Below are positions 23,913 through 30,077 of a stretch of 32,181 nucleotides of DNA, piece after piece. The notes below the pieces were generated by a model that saw nothing but the letters and a program-made list of their open reading frames with translations, did not search any database and had not been told where the DNA came from. Source of the DNA: Nostoc paludosum FACHB-159 (GTDB lineage: Bacteria > Cyanobacteriota > Cyanobacteriia > Cyanobacteriales > Nostocaceae); contig NZ_JACJTU010000066.1 in NCBI RefSeq assembly GCF_014698835.1, forward strand, positions 1 through 32,181, written 5' to 3'. Made by a program: the position numbers and the translations under genes. How positions within the stretch are numbered: the first letter of the stretch is position 1; the number at the start of each line of letters is the position of its first letter.

Positions 23913-24134
23913 TTACTGTAATGCTAAAAGTACTACCAGGGCTATTAATAAATATCTGCAAGCGGCAGAACAAGCTAATACAAGGTCTACTTCTGTTTGA
24001 TTTGTGAGTTTTTGGAATTTTACAAAAACTTCTAAATTTAATAGTTTGAATAGCTGATTTTGGGTGTTAGCTTGATAATCAAACTGAGTTTTTCTTGTTA
24101 ATGGCTTAGTGTAAGGAAGTTGTATTGTCTTCAT
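23913..24134 (-). CDS. Small ORF with C-terminal hydrophobic tail, unknown
   Basis: The 73-aa frame lies 42 bp downstream of hemF2 and upstream of the ATC-hydrolase-like gene, collinear with both, in what would otherwise be a 390-bp gap. It has a basic, polar N-terminal two-thirds (MKTIQLPYTKPLTRKTQFDY) and a C-terminal segment ACSAACRYLLIALVVLLALQ with two cysteines that could anchor it in a membrane. I recognise no family. No convincing ribosome-binding site precedes the ATG at 24134. It could be a real small membrane-tail protein or a chance frame. Confidence 0.4.
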   Translation of the reverse strand: MKTIQLPYTKPLTRKTQFDYQANTQNQLFKLLNLEVFVKFQKLTNQTEVDLVLACSAACRYLLIALVVLLALQ

Positions 24135-24176
24135 AAGTTTACTTGTAGATTTGATTTCGTTTGATTGATTTGATAG

Positions 24177-25181
24177 TTATGCCCACTCTCTAGGTTGTTT
24201 CAATACTTCTCTGAGGGTTGCTTCTTGGCTACCCAAAATAGGTTGGTCATCGTATTTCCAAGAAGCTAAAGGAGGCATACAGTTAAACACGCTCTGGGGG
24301 TTAACCATGCCACTTGCTAAACCAAAGCGAGCGCCACGGTCTGATGTCAGAATGAACTCTACATATCGTCCGCGTACAATATGTTGCCAATGCTTGTTTT
24401 CTTCTGTAAATTCTAGGTCTTTGCGTTGTTCGACAATTGGCATATATGCGGGGATAAATGCTTCTGTACAGTCTTTGACGAAGCCGAGCAGTTCTTCTTG
24501 GGGACGCTGATTTAGATGGTCGAAGAAGATACCCCCAACGCCTCGGCTTTCACCCCGATGGGACACATAAAAGTACTCATCACATGATTTTTTGAAATGT
24601 GGGTAATAACTAGAATCATACTTGTCACAAACTGCTTTATGCACTTTATGGAAATGAGCCGCATCTTCTTCAAACAGGTAAGCAGGAGTCAAATCTGCGC
24701 CACCACCAAACCACCAATGTTGTGGTTGAGTACTATGACCAATTTGGAAATAGCGATAGTTGACATGAGCTATAGGAACCATCGGGTTACGAGGATGAAT
24801 CACCAAACTAGTACCTGTAGCAAAATAGGGAGTACCTTTGTCACCGGCAATCCGATCTACTTCTGGTGTAGCTAGCGCTCCTGATTTCTGAAAGGTCATA
24901 CCAAAGGGAAGTTCGCCTTTGATAGCTACGTAGTTGACTCCAATTTTTTCAAAGACGTTGCCATTATTTAATACTCGGTCTATATATACTGCGCCATCAC
25001 TACTTTCACCACTAACCCATACACCTTGTTCGTTACGAGTCCAACTTTGTTGCTCAAATCTCTTGCCATCTATAGCTTCAATAGCTTGACAAGTACTGTC
25101 AAACATCTGTTCAAATACTGTGGTGATGTGGCTGTGTGTGCCTACTTGCTTTGTGACTAATTTTTCTTGAACTTTAGGCAT
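24177..25181 (-). CDS. hemF: Divergent oxygen-dependent coproporphyrinogen oxidase homologue, cluster copy 2
   Basis: The 334-aa protein (340 from an earlier ATG at 25199) is clearly HemF: HPRNPMVPIAHVNYRYFQ, WWFGGGADLTPAYLFEEDAAHFH, CDEYFYVSHRGESRGVGGIFFD and RGRYVEFILTSDRG. I prefer the ATG at 25181 because GGAGAG lies about 10 bases upstream. It is far from hemF1 in sequence, and the near-invariant C-terminal segment GRIESILMSLPP is replaced by VNPQSVFNCMPP, losing the Arg and Glu of the R-x-E-S motif. That suggests an altered substrate or position of decarboxylation, for example a propionate not used in haem synthesis. It is the first gene of the block, with 460 bp of upstream DNA that should carry the promoter. 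Confidence 0.93.
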   Translation of the reverse strand: MPKVQEKLVTKQVGTHSHITTVFEQMFDSTCQAIEAIDGKRFEQQSWTRNEQGVWVSGESSDGAVYIDRVLNNGNVFEKIGVNYVAIKGELPFGMTFQKSGALATPEVDRIAGDKGTPYFATGTSLVIHPRNPMVPIAHVNYRYFQIGHSTQPQHWWFGGGADLTPAYLFEEDAAHFHKVHKAVCDKYDSSYYPHFKKSCDEYFYVSHRGESRGVGGIFFDHLNQRPQEELLGFVKDCTEAFIPAYMPIVEQRKDLEFTEENKHWQHIVRGRYVEFILTSDRGARFGLASGMVNPQSVFNCMPPLASWKYDDQPILGSQEATLREVLKQPREWA

Positions 25182-25199
25182 GACAAATAATCTCTCCAT

Positions 25200-25661
25200 G
25201 TAGGATAGTTAAGAACTGCAATTTGCACAGTTTAGACACCTTGTTTACTAAAGTGTGCTATTTGTGTAAAAGTAAAAGTTTTGTTCTGTTACTGCACAGC
25301 AGTCTGTGAACTCGTAATAAAACATCAACTGAAATATTAAATCTTATGCCTACTGTTACAAAAGTTTACAAAGATTTTTGAGCCGATTTGCCTTTAGAAG
25401 TTAGAACTTACGCACTGGATAAATTGACTACGAGATATAAATCTGTAGTTAGCGTATGTTCCTAAGGTAGTTCAATATAAACATATCGTTGACACATCTA
25501 AGACGCTCGCCAAAGTCAATTTTGGAATTTTTTGAGTTAAAAGGTTTTTTCTTCACTCCCATATATCAAATTAGCTTGATATCAACTTTATATAAGTTTG
25601 TCATCTTGTGTGCGATCGCCATATTGATTAACTTAAGAGTACGAAACTGGAGCCATTGGCT
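25200..25661. promoter_or_regulatory. Divergent intergenic region between the tetrapyrrole cluster and moeA
   Basis: This 462-bp AT-rich region separates minus-strand hemF2 from plus-strand moeA, so it should contain promoters in both directions. I cannot assign -35/-10 boxes reliably. ACTTACGCACTGGAT at 25406-25421 resembles a common Nostoc repeat fragment, and one HIP1 octamer lies near 25612. A 69-codon frame at 25489-25698 overlaps moeA and is probably not a gene. Confidence 0.5.
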
Positions 25662-26957
25662 ATGCTATCAGTCAACAATGCACAAGCAATTATCTTAAAT
25701 TTGGCGCAGCCGTTGGATAACCAGCGGGATACAGAAGTTGTAGATTTATTGGCAGCCTTTAGTCGGATTTTGGCAGCACCTGTCACAAGTTCCCTAGATT
25801 TTCCCCATTGGGATAACTCTGCGATGGATGGGTATGCTGTCCGATACGAAGATGTGCAGCACTCTAGCGCCGAACAACCAACTGTTTTAGAAATTATTGA
25901 AGAGATTCCGGCTGGATATCAGCCCAAGTCTACCATTGGGGCAGGGCAAGCAGCGCGGATTTTCACCGGTGCCGTGATGCCAGCAGGGGCTGATACTGTT
26001 GTGATGCAAGAAAAGACGCGGCGGGAAGAAAACCGCGTTTTCATCCTAGCTGCACCACAACCCCAAGAATTTGTCAGATACAAAGCATCTTTTTATCAAG
26101 CTGGTACACAACTACTACCAGCAGGTATTAAGTTAAATGCCCCAGAAATCGCCGTCTTAGCAGCAGCACAGTGTCCGCAATTAAATGTTTACCGCCGTCC
26201 GCGTGTGGCAATTTTTTCTACTGGTGACGAGTTGGTAACAGTTAATGAATCGTTGCAACCAGGGCAAATTGTGGATTCTAATCAATATGCGCTGGCAGCT
26301 TTAGTCAAAGAATGTGGGGCGGAACCATTATTATTAGGCATTGTCAAAGATGAACCAGTTGCCCTGAAGAAAGTTATTATCGATGCAGCTGCGATCGCTG
26401 ATATAGTTCTATCTTCCGGTGGTGTTTCAGTGGGAGATTATGACTATATTGATAAAATTCTCGAATCACTAGAAGCCAAAATCCACATTCAGGCTGTAAA
26501 TATCAAGCCAGGTAAACCCCTCACCGTCGCTACCCTTCCTACAGACGCGATGAATTTAGACGCGATGAATCTAGACGCGATGAATCGCGTCTCTACAACG
26601 AAATCCCGGCTTTACTTTGGTTTACCAGGAAATCCTGCATCCGTATTAGTAACTTTTTGGCGGTTTGTGCTACCAGCCATCAAAAAACTTTCAGGAATTA
26701 AAGAAGGTTGGGAGCCAGTATTTTTAAAAGTGCGATCGCATGATGAATTGCGATCGGATGGTAAGCGTGAAACTTATCTTTGGGGAAAATTACATTTAAT
26801 TGATGGAGTTTATGAATTTCACAAAGCTGGTGGTAGTCACAGTTCTGGTAATTTAATTAATTTAGCTCAAACCAATGCTTTAGCTGTTCTCCCTGTGGGC
26901 AAAACATTAATTTCTCCACAAGAAGAGGTGGAAGTTTTGCAGTTGGTGACGCCTTAA
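25662..26957 (+). CDS. moeA: Molybdopterin molybdotransferase MoeA, with a repeat-derived insertion
   Basis: The 431-aa enzyme inserts molybdate into adenylylated molybdopterin, giving molybdenum cofactor. Motifs: PHWDNSAMDGYAVRYED near the N-terminus, IFTGAVMPAGADTVVMQE, FSTGDEL with PGQIVDSNQYAL, VLSSGGVSVGDYDYI, and VNIKPGKPLTVA followed by FGLPGNPASVLVTF. The ATG at 25662 has GGAG nine bases upstream; a TTG six bases earlier is rejected. Between GKPLT and FGLPGNP there is an extra loop of about 20 residues containing three DAMN units. It is encoded by an amplified palindromic repeat and stays in frame, so the gene remains open. The loop is near the MPT-binding domain, so some effect is possible. 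No molybdoenzyme is encoded in the window. Confidence 0.95.
   Translation: MLSVNNAQAIILNLAQPLDNQRDTEVVDLLAAFSRILAAPVTSSLDFPHWDNSAMDGYAVRYEDVQHSSAEQPTVLEIIEEIPAGYQPKSTIGAGQAARIFTGAVMPAGADTVVMQEKTRREENRVFILAAPQPQEFVRYKASFYQAGTQLLPAGIKLNAPEIAVLAAAQCPQLNVYRRPRVAIFSTGDELVTVNESLQPGQIVDSNQYALAALVKECGAEPLLLGIVKDEPVALKKVIIDAAAIADIVLSSGGVSVGDYDYIDKILESLEAKIHIQAVNIKPGKPLTVATLPTDAMNLDAMNLDAMNRVSTTKSRLYFGLPGNPASVLVTFWRFVLPAIKKLSGIKEGWEPVFLKVRSHDELRSDGKRETYLWGKLHLIDGVYEFHKAGGSHSSGNLINLAQTNALAVLPVGKTLISPQEEVEVLQLVTP
26544..26592. repeat. In-frame 15-bp repeats plus palindrome inside moeA
   Basis: Three 15-bp units GACGCGATGAAT + TTA/CTA/CGC start at 26544, 26559 and 26574. The last merges into the palindrome AGACGCGAT-GA-ATCGCGTCT (26573-26592). 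The same palindromic core recurs after moeA at 26996-27018, marking a dispersed element that has entered and expanded within coding sequence in multiples of three. Confidence 0.9.
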
Positions 26958-27310
26958 AAAGCAATACAGTTCAGATAAGACCATAACACTTGTAGAGACG
27001 GCGATTTATCGCGTCTCATAAACCCACAATTTTGTACAATTAGCCTTTAACCCAAGCGTATTGGTTTAAAATGAAGAATTAATAATTAAGAATTAATAAT
27101 TCATACCTCTGACTTGTAAGTAGGCAACAGGGAAGAACTATATATTTACATGCATGACGATAAAAAAATTTTCATTGGGACTGCCTTGTAACTTTATCTA
27201 CAAGAGACAGAGGTATTTTTAAAAAAAATTAGAATTAGCCAACGCTCAAAGAAAGTAAAATTTTGCCACAGTAGAAGTAAAGCTTTTTATTTCACTTGGG
27301 TGCAAATTAA
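26958..27310. other. Intergenic region between moeA and the Rieske-fusion gene
   Basis: The 353-bp gap holds a hairpin at 26996-27018, a short AGAATTAATAATTAAGAATT repeat run (about 27075-27102), and AT-rich DNA before the next ATG at 27311. No additional gene is seen. It probably contains the promoter of the following gene, but no clear boxes can be assigned. Confidence 0.6.
26996..27018. terminator. Palindromic GAGACGGCGAT-TT-ATCGCGTCTC hairpin after moeA
   Basis: The left arm 26996-27006 pairs with the right arm 27009-27018 with one extra G. It is 38 bp after the moeA stop. No T-run follows directly, so it is best seen as a copy of the dispersed GAGACGCGAT palindrome that may act as a weak terminator. 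Confidence 0.55.
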
Positions 27311-29074
27311 ATGACTCAAATATTTGAACTTCCAACCGATAAAGACCATTATACGCCTGTTGCTAAACTTACAGATGTTCAGGCAGCAGGCAGTTTGCTA
27401 GTCCACAAGGAAAAACATACTATTGTTTTGTTTTATTCAGACAATAGAGTTTATGCAATAGATAACCGTTGTCCACACATGGGCTTTCCCCTCCACGGAA
27501 GTACTTGCAAAGATGGTATTGTTACTTGCCCTTGGCATTATGCCCGCTTCGATGTTGCTAGTGGTGGAACCTTTGACTCTTGGGCAGATGATGTGCCTGC
27601 TTTTCCCGTAGAAATCCGCGATGGCGAGGTTTGGGTAAATTTAGCACCGCCAGTTAACCCTCATGCTCACCAAAATGAACGCCTCCAAGACGGTTTAAAG
27701 CAGAATATTCCCTTAGTGATTGCTAAATCAACGATCGCACTTTTAGATTTAGCAGTAAATCCAGCCCAACCATTTCAAATGGGGCTAGAATTTGGCACTC
27801 ATTACAACAAAGCAGGTTGGAGTACGGGTTTAACTATCCACACCTGCATGATGAATCTACTACCTTATCTAGATAAAGAAGATAAACCCCGTGCTTTATT
27901 TCAAGGACTTTCCGCTGTAGCTAATGACAGTGCAGGTGCGCCGCCTTTGTTTCCGGTTCACCCATTACCTAACTCTACAGTTGATTTTCTGACTCTTAAA
28001 AGCTGGTTTCGCCAGTTTATTAAAGTACGGGATGGTGAAGCCGCTCAAAGATGTTTAATATCTGCTATTCGCTCAGAGGCTAATTCCAACCAAGTTGCTG
28101 ATATGTTGTTCTGTGCTGCTACAGACTCTCGCTATCTTGATATTGGACACACGGTTGATTTTATCAACAAAGCACTAGAAGCCCTTGATGCTGTGAATTG
28201 GCAAGGAGCAGAATCTATTCTCGCTAGCTTGGTTTCGGGTTTAGCCGATGCATCTCGCATGGAAGAATCTAATTCCTGGCGCTACCCTGTAGATTTGGTA
28301 GCCATTTTAGAGTCGGCTTTTGAGCAATTACCCAACATTTTAAGTGCAGGGAAATCTCAACAAGGAACTTGGTCTAACCGAGATGAATTAGTACCAATTT
28401 TATTAGGTGAAGACCCCCAAGCGATCGCTGACTCACTGCTGAATGCACTCCAAGCCGGTTGTACTGAAGAACAATTAGCAAGCGTAGTTACTTATACGGC
28501 AGCATTGCGTGTAGCTCGTTTCAATACCAATAATGACTTTGGAGATTGGAATTCCGCACATCATCCATTTACTTTTGCTAACGCCGTACATCAAGGGTTA
28601 CGACGAGTACCAACAGTAGAATTACTCAGAGGTGTGTTTGATGCGGCGATGAGTGTGTACTTAAATCGTTTTTTGAACGTACCACCAGCAAGGCTTCCAG
28701 AACCTAAAGATGCCATTGAAAATCCTGAAGAACTACTCCAGCAGCTACCGGATTTATTAAATCGTCAGCAGCAAGTAAACCAGACAGGTAAATTAGTGGC
28801 TAGTTATTTATATAGTGGTGGTTCTGCGGAAAGACTCATGGCGATGCTGGGGAAAATGATGTTACGAGAAAACCGCGATTTTCATGTAATTCAAGAAATC
28901 GAAGCAGCTTTTCGTCAGTACTCCCTGTTAGGTAATACTCCAGCTGGTATTCATGTATTAGTTGCAGCCTCTCGGTATTTAGCAGCCCATTCTCCCACAA
29001 TGCGATCGCAAGGGCAAACTTATGAGATTGCTTATAGATTACATCGGGGCGATCGCTTATTTGAGGAAACTTGA
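27311..29074 (+). CDS. Rieske [2Fe-2S] protein with a large uncharacterised alpha-helical C-terminal domain
   Basis: The 587-aa protein has an N-terminal ferredoxin-type Rieske domain (about residues 15-110) with Cys54-x-His56 (CPHMGFPLHG) and Cys73-x2-His76 (CPWHYARFD). The remaining 470 residues lack the Rieske-oxygenase catalytic motif (no N-x2-D-x2-H-x4-H) and appear mainly helical, with motifs GTHYNKAGWSTGLTIHTCMMNLLP, FANAVHQGLRRVP and MLGKMMLRENRDFHV. I do not recognise that domain. It may be an electron-transfer module fused to a helical enzyme. Several His/Glu/Asp-rich patches in the helical part could bind metal (speculative). It lies outside the collinear minus-strand block and follows moeA at 353 bp, so a link to either is unproven. 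Confidence 0.85.
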   Translation: MTQIFELPTDKDHYTPVAKLTDVQAAGSLLVHKEKHTIVLFYSDNRVYAIDNRCPHMGFPLHGSTCKDGIVTCPWHYARFDVASGGTFDSWADDVPAFPVEIRDGEVWVNLAPPVNPHAHQNERLQDGLKQNIPLVIAKSTIALLDLAVNPAQPFQMGLEFGTHYNKAGWSTGLTIHTCMMNLLPYLDKEDKPRALFQGLSAVANDSAGAPPLFPVHPLPNSTVDFLTLKSWFRQFIKVRDGEAAQRCLISAIRSEANSNQVADMLFCAATDSRYLDIGHTVDFINKALEALDAVNWQGAESILASLVSGLADASRMEESNSWRYPVDLVAILESAFEQLPNILSAGKSQQGTWSNRDELVPILLGEDPQAIADSLLNALQAGCTEEQLASVVTYTAALRVARFNTNNDFGDWNSAHHPFTFANAVHQGLRRVPTVELLRGVFDAAMSVYLNRFLNVPPARLPEPKDAIENPEELLQQLPDLLNRQQQVNQTGKLVASYLYSGGSAERLMAMLGKMMLRENRDFHVIQEIEAAFRQYSLLGNTPAGIHVLVAASRYLAAHSPTMRSQGQTYEIAYRLHRGDRLFEET

Positions 29075-29102
29075 CCAAGCCCTTGGGGCAGGCAATAGGC
29101 AA

Positions 29103-29150
29103 ACCTCTGCGTAACTCTGCGCTTTCCTCTGCGCTCCTCTGCGTTTAAAA
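29103..29150. repeat. Dispersed CTCTGCGTAACTCTGCGC...CTCTGCGTTTAAA element
   Basis: Second copy of the element at 13115-13161, same orientation. The pattern is a degenerate CTCTGCG tandem ending in GCGTTTAAA. It follows the Rieske-fusion stop. Confidence 0.8.
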
Positions 29151-29227
29151 ACATTGGTTTTCTACCTCATACCAATTCTCTATAAACTTGCACTAAATAA
29201 TTTAATCTCTCTTCTTACTCTTTACTT

Positions 29228-29280
29228 GGCGTACTTGGCGTACTTCGCGGTAGCCTGCGGCAAGCCGCTGCGCGTCTACG
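29228..29280. repeat. GGCGTACTT tandem joined to GTAGCCTGCGGCAAGCCGCTGCG hairpin element
   Basis: Short GCGTACTTG units lead into TAGCCTGCGGCAAGCCGCTGCGCGTCTACG, in which GCGGCAAGCCGC is a stem-loop. It resembles a repeat that I recall as common in Nostoc genomes. The surrounding 29075-29348 gap holds no credible gene; a 71-codon frame across it is repeat-derived. Confidence 0.6.
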
Positions 29281-29348
29281 TTTTAAAAATAAAGTGCATC
29301 TTCACGGAGAATTGGTATCAGTCCAATTATTCGGATAGCTTATTTTCG

Positions 29349-30008
29349 CTATTGCCTATTGCCTTTTAATCCTTGTTCAAATTCATCAATAGCTTGAATT
29401 GAATCTGAAATTGAAATGCATTGCTCTAACAACGAAATATTTAATTCTGGCAAAATCTCACTTTTTGCTATTTGCTCATATCCATAGGTATCCGGATAAA
29501 CTGTAGCTTGCTCCTTTTCTTGATTGTCTCGCAGATGGTATAACTTCAACTGGTTTCTCTGCCAAAACCAAACTTCTGCAACTCCTAATCTCCGGTAAAT
29601 TTCCAGTTTATTAATGTTGCCACTGGTGACAACCACTTCTATAGCTAAGTCCGGTATCTTTTTTTCTTCACCTATACAATAACATTCGTCTGGTTCCGCC
29701 CCTGCTTTTTTTGCTTTGTTTCTAAAAGTAGAATTTCCCATAGGTGTAAAACGAATCCGCTTGCTGTAAAAGAAACGCTCTAACAGCATCGCTAAATTCT
29801 TTTTGATTTTTTCATGCCTAATTGATGGTGATACTATCTCTAATATTCCATCTAAATAAGTAACACGGTAATGAGAATTGTCTTCTAATTTGGCTAGTAA
29901 AGATTCATAATTCTCCCAACTTACGCCACTGCTGATAAACCTTTCTTCCGGGTCGTCACTATGCCACAATTCTGGCTCATCAATTAGTTCTTTAAGACTG
30001 CTGACCAT
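29349..30008 (-). CDS. Uma2-family (PD-(D/E)XK nuclease-like) protein
   Basis: The 219-aa protein belongs to the Uma2 family, heavily expanded in cyanobacteria and predicted to have a restriction-endonuclease fold. Visible: RVTYLDGILEIVSPSIRHEKI (strand-turn with acidic residue), then IPDLAIEVVVTSGNINKLEIYRRLGVAEVWFW, containing the PD...(D/E)xV core and the typical GVxEVW segment. Function is unknown; many lie beside repeats and mobile DNA. I place the start at ATG 30008, which has AGGA about 9 bases upstream. The frame continues to 30062, but those residues (MGHWALGMG) translate a GGGCATT repeat array. It is downstream of the PLP-enzyme gene on the same strand. Confidence 0.88.
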   Translation of the reverse strand: MVSSLKELIDEPELWHSDDPEERFISSGVSWENYESLLAKLEDNSHYRVTYLDGILEIVSPSIRHEKIKKNLAMLLERFFYSKRIRFTPMGNSTFRNKAKKAGAEPDECYCIGEEKKIPDLAIEVVVTSGNINKLEIYRRLGVAEVWFWQRNQLKLYHLRDNQEKEQATVYPDTYGYEQIAKSEILPELNISLLEQCISISDSIQAIDEFEQGLKGNRQ

Positions 30009-30037
30009 TTTCAATTTTCCTGCTAATTTGAAATCAC

Positions 30038-30075
30038 CCATGCCCAATGCCCAATGCCCCATGCCCCATGCCCAA
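30038..30075. repeat. GGGCATT-type short tandem array (minus orientation)
   Basis: Units CCCATGC, CCAATGC and CCCCATGC, reverse-complementary to the array at 10803-10854, fill the gap between the Uma2 gene and the PLP-enzyme gene. Confidence 0.88.
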
Positions 30076-30077
30076 TA

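Larger units (their letters stand above)
8388..25199 (-). other. Putative secondary tetrapyrrole (tolyporphin-type) biosynthetic gene cluster
   Basis: Fourteen genes run in one direction without interruption: hemF2, small ORF, ATC-hydrolase-like, FAD oxidase, RTX protein, hemA, two Rieske oxygenases, P450, hemE, hemC, hemF1, devB and devC. Core haem/chlorophyll genes are normally scattered in cyanobacteria, so clustering with oxygenases marks a dedicated pathway. From memory, the same set of hem genes, with hemF duplicated, defines the putative tolyporphin cluster of strain HT-58-2 and some Nostoc and Brasilonema strains. Seen: gene content and order. Inferred: product. Borders: a change of strand at 25200-25661, and convergence with the sensor kinase at 8386. 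Confidence 0.75.

Noticed and set aside
25489..25698. 69-codon frame overlapping the start of moeA
   Set aside because: Out-of-frame overlap with a well-supported moeA start; AT-rich composition explains the hydrophobic run.
29154..29369. 71-codon plus-strand frame with a hydrophobic start
   Set aside because: Runs through repeat elements and into the antisense of the Uma2 gene; no ribosome-binding site.
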